Assembly (NCBI RefSeq): GCF_900101615.1
Contig: NZ_FMZX01000027.1
Span: 1-47,676, forward strand
DNA length: 47,676 nucleotides
From: Belnapia rosea
GTDB taxonomy: Bacteria > Pseudomonadota > Alphaproteobacteria > Acetobacterales > Acetobacteraceae
Direction of reading: 5' to 3'
Under the pieces are notes generated by a model, which saw only the letters and a list, made by a program, of their open reading frames with translations, did no database searches and had not been told where the DNA came from. Both the position numbers and the translations under genes were made by a program. Shown piece after piece: positions 5,809-13,895 of this stretch (position 1 is its first letter; each line of letters opens with the position of its first letter).

Positions 5809-7953
5809 ATGGCCAAACAACCAGATGCCTACGCCGAGCCGCGCCGCCGTGTGGTTTGGATGGCAGGAACGAGTGTCCTAGCGCTCGCGGTGACTGCCGT
5901 AGCGACACCCGCAATGCCTGCTGTCGCCCACCTCTGGACCACTGGCCTGGCTCCAGACGGGCTAGATGCAGCGAGCCGGTATCTCACCGACGTCTATCTC
6001 GGCACGGCCGCCACCCGAGCCGCTTGGTGGCCGGCTATCAGGCAGTTTGCGGCTGATCCGATCGGAGCCGCTTGGCTTTCCGCCCCGTTCGCAGCCTCCG
6101 CTGTGGGGTGGCTCGGCGGCGTACTCGCCAACCCATATTCCGCAATCCCCAACATTCACGGAGATGCCAAGTGGGCCGGCGCGCGGGATCTGCGACGCAT
6201 GGCGCGGGCGAAGAAGGTGTCGCTTGCAGGTCGGCACTTGGCACTCGGCCGTGTTGGCCGCCGCACTGTCCGGCTCGATGAGTGCCTGTCGGTTCTGGCC
6301 TTCGCGCCACCTGGTCAGGGTAAAACGTCTGCAGTTGTTGTCCCGTCCATTTTGGACGCGCCCACTGCCTCCCAGGTCATCATCGACCTGAAGCCTGAGC
6401 TGTACGATCTGACCGCGGCTGACCGCGCGAGGCACGGCCCGGTATTCCGCCTGGCGTGGGGTGAGGAGGATCGGCCTGGCCGCACTCCCGGCGCGAGCTG
6501 GAATCCACTTAGTCCCGAGAGCTTACCACCGCGCCACGAGGCCCATGCCCGCGACACGTACCTGCAGATCATGGTCGAGGCGATATTGCCTGACCCGCCG
6601 CACGGTGATCCGACGTGGGCGCAGCTTGGTCGCACCGCGATCAAGAGCTTCCTCGTGCACTATATCGACGCTGTAGAGGCTGGAAACCGCGACGGTATCC
6701 CAGAAGACTACGCGGACGAGGGTCCGTCGATGCCGGGCTACGTCAGTTGGCTGGGCAGGATGATGGCCTTGGCCGCTACTGAGAGCCTAGAGGCCGCTAA
6801 GAAGCCCGGTGCTGGCGAGGTGGATTGCATGAGGGATGCCTTCGTTGCCCTAGCTGCGACAGGGCGAGAGGCAAACCAAGCATGGCGAAGTGGCGAGCAA
6901 ATGGAGGGCGAGCGCCCACCTTATGACGAAACCGCGCTAGACGAAATCGCCATCTTGGGAGCTACTAACGAGCGCACCCGCAGCTCAATCATGGCGGGCG
7001 TCGCAAATGCGCTTTCGCCTTTCCGAACCCTGGCTGCGAAAGACAGGATGCGGGTCAGCTCGTTCAGCTTTGGTGATCTCCGCGGCTTGCGCGATCCAGT
7101 CAACGGCGAGTGGCGCCCGGTGACGATTTATCTTGTCATCAAGCAGGAAGAGATTGCCGCCTTCGCGGCGATTACCACTCTGTTCTGCGAGCTCCTGGCG
7201 AACTTTCTGATTGCTAACGGTCCTGACGCAACGGCCCGCGGCGGACGTGTCATGGGCGACCGGGATGTTTTTTTCTGCTTAGACGAGTTCCCGCAGTTCC
7301 CCCGGATGAAGGAGCTAATGAACCTTCCGGCGGTCGGCAGGTCTAAGCGCGTGTTTGCACTGTATGTGGCACAAGACGAGGCACAGCTTCGCCAGAAATA
7401 CAGCGATCAGGACGTAGAAGTTCTTTATACCAATACAGCGGCAAAGGTAATTCTAGGCCAAAATAACGACAAAGTCGCAAAGCGACTTGCGGATATGATT
7501 GGAAAATACACCTATCGCTCGAAATCAGAGAGCCAGAATGACGGCGACAAGCCGCTTGGCTTACGCAGGCAGGGGCGCAACTGGTCCTGGCAGGGTCGCC
7601 ACCTGGTTTCTCCCCAAGAGCTCATGAGCTTGTCCGAGGACGTGCAGATTGTGCTTGTCCAAGACTTTGCGAACCGGCCAATCCGAGCCAAGCGGCCGTT
7701 TTGGTTCAACGATCCTGACTACAAACGGCGGGTCACTAAAGGTTCGTCTCCCTGCCCGCCGCTGCCCGCGCTAGGCATTCTCGCCGGCATCGAGGCCGAG
7801 CAGGCCCAAGGTCTTACTTCCCACCTGGTTCCCCTTCCCGGGCCAGATCTCGGCCTAGAGGCCGAGGCCGAAGCCCAGGCGGAGGCTGAGGCTGAGGCCG
7901 AGCAAACCGAACCATTAGCCGAGCCCCAGGCGGCCCAGGAGGCGCAAGTATGA
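5809..7953 (+). CDS. virD4: VirD4/TraG coupling protein
   Basis: A 714-aa type IV coupling protein, the ATPase that carries the relaxase-DNA complex to the VirB channel. N-terminal hydrophobic segments (about residues 17-45 and 85-108) anchor it in the inner membrane. Walker A is PPGQGKT (Lys172) and Walker B is FFCLDEFPQFP (about residues 484-494). VYLAQ-type TraG features are visible around FALYVAQDEAQLRQKY. The last 40 residues form an acidic Ala/Glu stretch (AEAEAQAEAEAEAEQ). It overlaps the next gene by four bases (ATGA) and is preceded by an operator dyad. Confidence 0.95.
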   Translation: MAKQPDAYAEPRRRVVWMAGTSVLALAVTAVATPAMPAVAHLWTTGLAPDGLDAASRYLTDVYLGTAATRAAWWPAIRQFAADPIGAAWLSAPFAASAVGWLGGVLANPYSAIPNIHGDAKWAGARDLRRMARAKKVSLAGRHLALGRVGRRTVRLDECLSVLAFAPPGQGKTSAVVVPSILDAPTASQVIIDLKPELYDLTAADRARHGPVFRLAWGEEDRPGRTPGASWNPLSPESLPPRHEAHARDTYLQIMVEAILPDPPHGDPTWAQLGRTAIKSFLVHYIDAVEAGNRDGIPEDYADEGPSMPGYVSWLGRMMALAATESLEAAKKPGAGEVDCMRDAFVALAATGREANQAWRSGEQMEGERPPYDETALDEIAILGATNERTRSSIMAGVANALSPFRTLAAKDRMRVSSFSFGDLRGLRDPVNGEWRPVTIYLVIKQEEIAAFAAITTLFCELLANFLIANGPDATARGGRVMGDRDVFFCLDEFPQFPRMKELMNLPAVGRSKRVFALYVAQDEAQLRQKYSDQDVEVLYTNTAAKVILGQNNDKVAKRLADMIGKYTYRSKSESQNDGDKPLGLRRQGRNWSWQGRHLVSPQELMSLSEDVQIVLVQDFANRPIRAKRPFWFNDPDYKRRVTKGSSPCPPLPALGILAGIEAEQAQGLTSHLVPLPGPDLGLEAEAEAQAEAEAEAEQTEPLAEPQAAQEAQV

Positions 7954-8684
7954 TGGTCCCGCCAGCCTCTACGCCCGCTGTCCGTTACCTCGGCCTCGTC
8001 CCAAACCCGCCAGCTGTCCAGCCGCCAGTCGGCCGGGAGTGGGCCCTCTATTCCACCGACGCTCGAGTGACTTTGGCAGGGGGCGAGCGGGTGCTGGTTC
8101 GCGCAGAGGTCCGCCTTGTGCCGGGAGGGTTGTGGGAGGATATTTTGCTGGTGTTGCCTCAGCCGATGCCCGGCAAGCCGGCAGACTGGCGGCAGGCTGA
8201 GCGGATTGCCGCCCTCGCTGAAAACCTGGACGAAGCGCTAACTAGCGGCCGCAATCACCTGGCACGGATCGGCGCCACGGTAAATGCGCCAGTATTGCGG
8301 ACCGAGGCCCGTCAGGACGGGGCGCGGCAGTGGACACTCTCGGCCTACACCGTCCTGGAGGGCGCAGCTACGGACCGCCTTGGCGCAACACATTTGCACA
8401 GCGCCATTATCGTCCGCGCAGCTCCGCCGCCGGCATGGGCGGAGAAGCCCGGCGCCTGGGAGAGCGAATGTGCCCGGCTTGGGCTGCCAATCTACGCCTG
8501 GGTGGTGACGACTGCCGCGACGGTCGGAGACGAGGCCCCTGCGGTACGCCGAGGTGAGGCGCGGACCTTGGGTGAGGCAGAGGCGGATGTGGTGGCGATT
8601 GTTATGGCCAAAGCGCCGGCTCGCTCGGAGAGCGGGCCGGCGCTTTGGCCCCGCGTTTTCGCGGATCTACGGAAGATTGCGTAA
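7950..8684 (+). CDS. Hypothetical protein coupled to virD4
   Basis: A 244-aa protein of unknown function. It overlaps the virD4 stop by four bases (ATGATGG offers two starts, 7950 and 7953), so it is translationally coupled to the coupling protein and probably transfer-related. It has no signal peptide or membrane segment. The centre (REWALYSTDARVTLAGG, VRAEVRLVPGGLWEDILLVL) looks like a beta-rich domain. Confidence 0.7.
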   Translation: MMVPPASTPAVRYLGLVPNPPAVQPPVGREWALYSTDARVTLAGGERVLVRAEVRLVPGGLWEDILLVLPQPMPGKPADWRQAERIAALAENLDEALTSGRNHLARIGATVNAPVLRTEARQDGARQWTLSAYTVLEGAATDRLGATHLHSAIIVRAAPPPAWAEKPGAWESECARLGLPIYAWVVTTAATVGDEAPAVRRGEARTLGEAEADVVAIVMAKAPARSESGPALWPRVFADLRKIA

Positions 8685-8733
8685 ACGAGTTTGGCGCGAT
8701 GCTCACTCGATATGGGCAGGCGGCAAGGGTGTT

Positions 8734-8994
8734 ATGAGAACATGGCTGGTGCTGGCACTCGCAGTAGCCTGGTCAAACGGCGGGGGGGCGGCTGAGGTCG
8801 CCCCGACCTCGCCCACCGCCGCAGCGGCGGCGCGAGGAGCCGAGATCTACGAACAGGCCATTGCCGATGCAGAGGCGAGGCTGCGCCGAATTTGCGGCGC
8901 GCGGAGCGACAGAGACAATATCGATGCCTGTCTCCGTCTGCGTCAGGAGGCCCGCAGCAGAGCGAGGGCTGGAACCAAAGTACCTCCAGACTGA
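8734..8994 (+). CDS. Small secreted protein, hypothetical
   Basis: An 86-aa protein with a signal peptide (MRTWLVLALAVAWSNGGGAA). The mature part is a charged helical region with two Cys (RRICGARSDRDNIDACLRLRQ) that could form a disulfide in the periplasm. The ATG at 8734 is preceded by a purine-rich GGCAAGGG. The larger frame from 8554 overlaps the previous gene and is not needed. It is probably the last gene of the virD4 operon. Confidence 0.6.
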   Translation: MRTWLVLALAVAWSNGGGAAEVAPTSPTAAAAARGAEIYEQAIADAEARLRRICGARSDRDNIDACLRLRQEARSRARAGTKVPPD

Positions 8995-9012
8995 GCTATC
9001 GTATCATCCGGG

Positions 9013-9570
9013 CTATTTGCGTGGACGTTTGCCCTCGTCTTCCAGCCGTCCAAGATCGATGTGGCACAATCGGTCGCCTGCGTGTTGCTCCAGTGCCATA
9101 GCGCTTGCAAGCGATGTAGTCATGATTGGGACTAAAGGTGCGCCGTTTTCGATAAGCCAAGCTGTCCGGTGCATTCCGTCCATGAAGCCGCAGCGTAGCT
9201 CGACTGTCCAAGAATGCAGGCCGCGACTTTCCAAGAAGTTCAGCAGTTGCGCCGGCATTCTGCGCACGAGGTAATTCAGATGCAGGCAACCAACTGGCAT
9301 TGGCTCCTCCGCAGTGGTGCTGGTCATTCCGCTATGAACGAGCTCACGTTCATCCTCTGACCAACGCGGAGGCAGCCCGCACCACTGGTGCCTAGTCGTG
9401 TGACGCACTAAGGCTTCCAGCCGTGATGGCCTGCACCAGACGACGTAGGCGCGCTGCCACGGGATGTCTGGACGACCTTCCATCCAGACCAAACCATGCT
9501 TGCTTTCGACGGGGAAGATTGGAACCTGCGCGCCATAGGTAATCTTGGTAACTGCTGCTTGGTCGGGCAT
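9013..9570 (-). CDS. Hypothetical plasmid protein
   Basis: A 185-aa protein with a coding-like translation and several Trp/Cys-containing blocks (VWMEGRPDIPWQRAYVVWCRPSRLEALVRHTTRHQWCGLPPRW). It resembles uncharacterised proteins often found on proteobacterial plasmids, but no function is known to me. It lies convergent with the gene at 8734 and downstream of the coiled-coil membrane protein, whose stop is about 100 bp away. Confidence 0.65.
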   Translation of the reverse strand: MPDQAAVTKITYGAQVPIFPVESKHGLVWMEGRPDIPWQRAYVVWCRPSRLEALVRHTTRHQWCGLPPRWSEDERELVHSGMTSTTAEEPMPVGCLHLNYLVRRMPAQLLNFLESRGLHSWTVELRCGFMDGMHRTAWLIENGAPLVPIMTTSLASAMALEQHAGDRLCHIDLGRLEDEGKRPRK

Positions 9571-9667
9571 ACCGTCTCAATCCTTTTAGGCCGCAGAGAA
9601 CAGGGCAGCGTGACGGTCGACTAACTGACGCCAGAGCCGAGTGACAGCCCGAATGCCAACAGACTGA

Positions 9668-11296
9668 CTAGCCGCCTCTCCCGCGCTGCCACGCTGCCAT
9701 CATGTCTCCGCTTGCGACATAGATCACTCCGACTGGCGGCTCATAGCCGGCGATCTGGATCACGGCTTCCCATCCCCAAAAGCCTGTGTACCTGTAGTGG
9801 ATCAGTCGGTTTGACAGATCCGCCATGCCAACCGCGACCGGGCCGCCGGGAGAGAGGTGCGTCTCCGTCACCAAAAAACCCACCGGCGCCATGCTGATAT
9901 TGGCACAGCGGATCAGGGGCACCGGGACTATTAGCCCAAGCAGGAATAGGCCGACAGCTAGAAGGGGAGTGGTTGCGAACTCCATTGCCTTCTTCGCTGT
10001 CCAAACCGCGTAAACCAGCATTCCTGCCAGGATCAGAACGCCGAGCCCGGCGCCAGGTGAGGCACTGGCGGCCCATAGCCAGACAGATGGGGTACGCCAC
10101 CACGCGACGGCGTTCGAGCCAGCAGGGATCGAAAGCCCGGCTAGCAATGCCAGGGCTGGACCGGAGCCAGCCACGACCATACGCACCAACATTGACCGCC
10201 TTAGAGCGGCGCGAGCTGCGCGAGCTTCCCCTTCGCGCCGTGCTTCCTCGGCTGCTTCCGCCAGTGCCTTGCGTTGTTCAGCTTCGTGCGCGGCTTGCCG
10301 GATGCGGAGAGCATTCTCAGCGTCAATCCGCCGAACCTTCTCGGCCTCAGCTGCATCCCTCTCTTTCTTAGCCGCCTCGCGGCTGCGCGCCTTAGCTAGT
10401 TCCGCCGCCTGTCGCCCCACCATTTCCGGCTGATCGACGGTCGCGTTCAACGCATCGTCCTCGCGTAGTAGGCCCTTTATCAGGTCGCTACGCAGATCGG
10501 TCGCTAGGGTGCGGAGCTGGGCAGCGAAACGCGAAGCAATGTGGCGCTGCTCAGGAGGCAGCGAGGCAAGGCCAGAGCGCCAAACAGCGGCTTCCGCCTC
10601 GGCGTAGGCAAGTGCGGAGGCAACTGTGACCGGCATTGGGGATGCAGTCAGCGGGACGGATAGCAGGGCCCGCAGCCGGCGGCGCTCCACGACAAGACCC
10701 AGCACGGCTGCCCCGAGACGGGCGGATTTGTCAGAGCCAGTGGTTTCGACCAAGTCAGAGGGAGATAGATCGACGCGCAACAAGCGGCGCAGCTCTAGTG
10801 CAGCCACCGCCATCCGGCGCCAGTTTTCAACAACGGCAGCCACCCGAGGCGGTAGGCGTTCAGGGGGCTCACCGGCCCAGGCCACGAACCGGCGGCGAGC
10901 CTCGCTCTCGGACACCCCAGGTGCGACCGCTAGAACTGCACCATCGCGCACCAAGGCCTCTGCTCGGCCCTCGAGAACGGTCAGCAGATCGCCTGCCATC
11001 AGCACGCCAGCCGGCACCTCAGCAGCCGGCTCGATCCCATCTGGCGGAGCAGCAGGGGGCAGGATGGAGGATCGTAGGCGACGAGTGGCGGGAAGAGCCT
11101 GTGCGAGCGAAAGGATCACCGTTCGGTGGTCCTCATTCGTCAGGGTTTCCCGTGTTTCCTTGTCCTCCACCGCTACTAGGCGGTCAACTTCCGGCAGGGT
11201 GAGGAGGCGGTTGCGGAGCTTAGCGCTTTCCGCTGCGATGATCGCCAATGCGTCGCGGTAGTTTTCCGCCACCGCGGCATCGTGCTTCCAGCGCAT
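9668..11296 (-). CDS. Coiled-coil membrane protein of the transfer block
   Basis: A 542-aa protein. Residues 1-330 are soluble and helical. A strongly charged coiled coil follows (about 335-400: AKARSREAAKKERDAAEAEK and on). At least three membrane segments then lie in the C-terminal part, including GPALALLAGLSIPAG, LGVLILAGMLVYAVW and LLAVGLFLLGLIVPVPLI. The start is the ATG at 11296 because GGAGGCGG lies just before it; the much longer frame upstream is the shadow of the ATPase gene. It lies 20 bp after the VirC1/TraL-like gene and is probably co-transcribed. It may act as a membrane partner of transfer initiation. Confidence 0.75.
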   Translation of the reverse strand: MRWKHDAAVAENYRDALAIIAAESAKLRNRLLTLPEVDRLVAVEDKETRETLTNEDHRTVILSLAQALPATRRLRSSILPPAAPPDGIEPAAEVPAGVLMAGDLLTVLEGRAEALVRDGAVLAVAPGVSESEARRRFVAWAGEPPERLPPRVAAVVENWRRMAVAALELRRLLRVDLSPSDLVETTGSDKSARLGAAVLGLVVERRRLRALLSVPLTASPMPVTVASALAYAEAEAAVWRSGLASLPPEQRHIASRFAAQLRTLATDLRSDLIKGLLREDDALNATVDQPEMVGRQAAELAKARSREAAKKERDAAEAEKVRRIDAENALRIRQAAHEAEQRKALAEAAEEARREGEARAARAALRRSMLVRMVVAGSGPALALLAGLSIPAGSNAVAWWRTPSVWLWAASASPGAGLGVLILAGMLVYAVWTAKKAMEFATTPLLAVGLFLLGLIVPVPLIRCANISMAPVGFLVTETHLSPGGPVAVGMADLSNRLIHYRYTGFWGWEAVIQIAGYEPPVGVIYVASGDMMAAWQRGRGG

Positions 11297-11316
11297 ACCC
11301 GCCTCCACTCCCACGT

Positions 11317-12177
11317 TTAGGCCTCGGACGTGAGGGTTCCGCCCGCTTCGAGGATGCGGCGGACCTGAGGACGCCATACCTCCAGCCACTCGATGACATC
11401 CGCGACGGAACGGGCCGCCTCGCCCAGCTTGTACCCGTGGCCCATCAGGGCCTGCGGCTTGAGCAGTGCCAGTTCGTGCAGCGGTTTGCCTGACCCGACC
11501 ATCACCGGCCAGGCCTTCGCTACGTTCCTCGGCAGGAACACCCGCACCACCTCGCCAGCCCGTTCGCCCGCTTGGGAGCAGATCAGGTCGAGCGCCGGCG
11601 AGTTGGGAGCGAGGTCGCCATGGTGCGGATTGACGACCAGGAACAACCGGGCTGCAGGCCACTCCGTCGCCGCTCGCGTCATCGCCTCTGCAGCCAGGCG
11701 GAGGGCCTCCGGATCGGCCGTAACGACTACCAGAGCGCCGATGCCTGCGCCGTCTCCGAAAACCAGCTTGCCAACGCCACCGTCGCACCACTGCCACAGG
11801 AGTTTGGTCGCGTTCGCGGAAAGGTCCATGACGGCCGGGCCGCCCATGAAGTCCTCAATGACGTTGTCCCAATACTCGCCCAGCAGATCCGGGTTCTTGC
11901 GGATAGCCGACAGGCTATCCTCGGACAGCTCGTGGTACTTCACCCGGTCGGCGCCGAGGATGTTCTGTAGGCGCGGCGAGGTTTCGGCTTCCACCACAAC
12001 ATGCTCTTTCCCAACGGCGGCCATTTCGAGGCTAAGCCCCTGGACGACAAACGATTTTCCAATACCACCCTTGTCGTTGAGAACCACATACCGCTCCACA
12101 GCGGCACGGGCGGTCGCAGTTACCGCGTCGGCGGGGGTGTTGGCCTTGAGAGCGGTTTTGTTTGGGCTGTGCGTCAC
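11317..12177 (-). CDS. VirC1/TraL-like P-loop ATPase
   Basis: A 286-aa protein of the ParA/MinD superfamily with the deviant Walker A NDKGGIGKSF (about residues 34-43), a Walker B-like VMDLSAN and a C-terminal helical part. Proteins of this type next to oriT (VirC1, TraL) help to recruit the relaxosome to the transfer channel. The GTG start lies two bases after the upstream gene. It is not the partition ATPase: parA at 3738 has a canonical signature sequence and an RHH partner with nearby repeat sites, which this gene lacks. Confidence 0.75.
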   Translation of the reverse strand: MTHSPNKTALKANTPADAVTATARAAVERYVVLNDKGGIGKSFVVQGLSLEMAAVGKEHVVVEAETSPRLQNILGADRVKYHELSEDSLSAIRKNPDLLGEYWDNVIEDFMGGPAVMDLSANATKLLWQWCDGGVGKLVFGDGAGIGALVVVTADPEALRLAAEAMTRAATEWPAARLFLVVNPHHGDLAPNSPALDLICSQAGERAGEVVRVFLPRNVAKAWPVMVGSGKPLHELALLKPQALMGHGYKLGEAARSVADVIEWLEVWRPQVRRILEAGGTLTSEA

Positions 12178-12179
12178 GG

Positions 12180-12782
12180 TCAGTCCTTTCCCTCAGGGGG
12201 ATTTTCGAGTTTGTGGATCGCAGCAAACTTGTCCTCGATTGTCTGACGCGATTTTTTCTTCGCCGCTTCCTTTTCCCGGTTTTCGGCCACTTGCTGGTCA
12301 AACTCCGCATAGGGATTGGCCGACCTAGTCGGGCCACCCGTTACGGAAGATCCAGCCGCTTGAGCCGGGGCAGTAGGAGCGGGCGTCGGTTCAGATGCAG
12401 TAGCCAGCGGGGCAGGGGTCTCGCTTGGCAACTCGGTCAGGAGCGTCGATCCCCTGCGGTATTTTCTAGGAGCTGGATTCCTGACCTTTCGGCTCTTGGG
12501 ATCGCGGCGCCATCTCTCACGGGTCATTGTGGCGTTTACGAGCGGGCCGGTTAGGTCCGTCCCGTTGTCTGCCCGGAGCCCGCGCCTACCGAGCAGAACC
12601 GCCATCTGGGACCAGCTCAATCCGTTGTCGCTCTTGAGGGCAGCCAACGTGTCGTAATGGTCCCGAACGTATTGGGTGAATGCGCTGGCACTCCTCGCCC
12701 CCGACGAAGCGGACAGATCAGCATTGGCCAACTCGGCCTCTAAGCGCTGTCGTTCCTCGTCCTGATCGCCGGTCTGAGCCAT
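12180..12782 (-). CDS. Relaxosome accessory protein in the TraK/VirC2 position
   Basis: A 200-aa basic protein. The N-terminal part contains SASAFTQYVRDHYDTLAALK followed by LSWSQMAVLLGRRGLRA, which resembles a helix-turn-helix. A Pro/Ala-rich linker and a charged helical tail follow. The ATG at 12782 is preceded by GAGGAGGA; a second ATG upstream (12812) is less likely. It is the first gene of the minus-strand block that diverges from the relaxase genes across the presumed oriT. In other plasmids that position is held by oriT-binding proteins. The function is inferred mainly from context. Confidence 0.6.
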   Translation of the reverse strand: MAQTGDQDEERQRLEAELANADLSASSGARSASAFTQYVRDHYDTLAALKSDNGLSWSQMAVLLGRRGLRADNGTDLTGPLVNATMTRERWRRDPKSRKVRNPAPRKYRRGSTLLTELPSETPAPLATASEPTPAPTAPAQAAGSSVTGGPTRSANPYAEFDQQVAENREKEAAKKKSRQTIEDKFAAIHKLENPPEGKD

Positions 12783-13172
12783 AGCATCCTCCTCTTTACG
12801 ATAATGCGTCATGCAACATGGCTGTTGTCCTAACTCCTATACGTTTCAGCGGTTTACGCCGCAAAGCCTTCGGAAGCGCAGACCGAAGCACCCTGAAGCA
12901 CCTAAAGCATAGCTAAAGCGTTTTCTGAAGCCAAGCCAAAAAGGTAGAAAGTGTTTTACACGGCGATGCTCCTTCGGAGCACATTCTTGCACAGTTAACC
13001 CTTGGGGCCCTATATAGAACGGACGAGGAATGGTTTGTTTCATGCCCCGCCAGTATGGCCCTCCGAGAGCCGGGGGCCTTCCCGGGCCGGTGCCTCACGG
13101 CACCACCGGGCAACTGAGGCTCGCCGCCAGAGGCACGCCGGGACCGCGTGCGTCACTGACCAGGAGGCCGCC
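12783..13172. other. Intergenic region, candidate oriT
   Basis: 390 bp without a convincing gene lie between the divergent TraK-position gene and the RHH gene next to the relaxase. The region is AT-richer than its surroundings. It contains the hairpin CAACA-TGGC-TGTTG (12814-12827) followed by TCCTAACTCC. It also holds TGCTCC-TTC-GGAGCA (about 12967-12981) and a larger GC-rich hairpin CCGGTGCC-TCAC-GGCACC-A-CCGG (13087-13109). MOBF relaxases nick a few bases after a hairpin. TTGTC at 12825-12829 recalls the R388 nick region, but this is weak evidence. Confidence 0.55.
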
Positions 13173-13667
13173 ATGCCCGCCAAGACCAAGACCGCCACCG
13201 CGGAGACTGAGGGCCAGGAGGGCGCCAAGTCGCGTGCTTGGGCTTTCCTGACCAAGCAGGACGCCGAGGCTCTGGACGCTCGCGCCCAGGCCGAGAGAGT
13301 GAAACCGAGCGAGATCACCCTTCGGGCGATCCGCGCCTACCTGGCGACCCCGCTACCTTCCGCGTCTGTAGCGGAGCTGGCAGGCATGATGACGCCGGCC
13401 AAGCAAGCCGCGCTGGACGCAACGGTGTCTGTGCCTATGGCCGTCTCCGCGATGCTTGCGCAGTCCTACGTCGACCGCCTGGCCGCAGCGGCGGTGACCT
13501 TCGAGCGGGCGGCGGAGGTCCTGGCCTCGGCGGTGCCTTCCGTAGTCGTCCAGGCCGAGGCCCAGACCGAAATCCGCGAGAACCTGGCAGCCATTGCGGA
13601 CGGGATCGGGACCGTCGCGGCCGATGTAGCAGCTCGCTATGGGATGGCCGCTGAGGCCGAAGGCTGA
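13173..13667 (+). CDS. RHH accessory protein next to the relaxase (TrwA-like position)
   Basis: A 164-aa protein. The N-terminal part is basic and Ala/Glu-rich. A segment RAWAFLTKQDAEALDARAQ then VKPSEITLRAIRAYLATP fits an RHH fold used by relaxosome DNA-binding proteins. A helical C-terminal half follows. The ATG at 13173 has an excellent AGGAGG five bases upstream. Its place directly before the relaxase and beside the presumed oriT matches TrwA of R388-type systems, where it binds oriT and represses the operon. Confidence 0.7.
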   Translation: MPAKTKTATAETEGQEGAKSRAWAFLTKQDAEALDARAQAERVKPSEITLRAIRAYLATPLPSASVAELAGMMTPAKQAALDATVSVPMAVSAMLAQSYVDRLAAAAVTFERAAEVLASAVPSVVVQAEAQTEIRENLAAIADGIGTVAADVAARYGMAAEAEG

Positions 13668-13682
13668 GGGGGGAGGAACCCA

Positions 13683-13886
13683 ATGCTCACGCTCCGGCCC
13701 TTCCACAGATCGGCAGCCATCGCCGGCTATTACGAATCCGGCTTCAAGGAGATGGAGCGGGATCGTCCTCGCAGCGGCGACCCCAGCCTGCATCCTCTCA
13801 TGCTCACCCTAAACCAAGTCGGCGCAGCCCGGCCGGCTGTCACAAGCAAAGGCAGGACAGGCAAGCCCTTGCTCGTTCGCTGTTAG
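13683..13886 (+). pseudogene. Short relaxase-like fragment
   Basis: A 67-aa frame with a very strong ribosome site (GGGGGGAGGAA) directly after the RHH gene. Its protein resembles two separated parts of the relaxase that follows. AAIAGYYESGFKEMERDR matches AASKYYDTILKEMEQDR (the catalytic Tyr region), and SGDPSLH matches SGDPQLH (the metal-binding His motif). It looks like the remnant of a duplicated and internally deleted trwC, although it could still be translated. Confidence 0.55.
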
Positions 13887-13895
13887 GAGGCTGCT

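Noticed and set aside
4872-5816. 314-codon minus-strand frame
   Set aside because: Antisense to the gene at 4833 and the lipoprotein; the translation is low-complexity and has no start signal.
7855-7905. GAGGC-type short tandem repeats in virD4
   Set aside because: They encode the acidic Ala/Glu tail; low-complexity coding sequence, not a CRISPR or iteron array.
11297-11797. N-terminal extension of the coiled-coil membrane protein frame
   Set aside because: It overlaps the ATPase gene in another frame; the ATG at 11296 has a good ribosome site.
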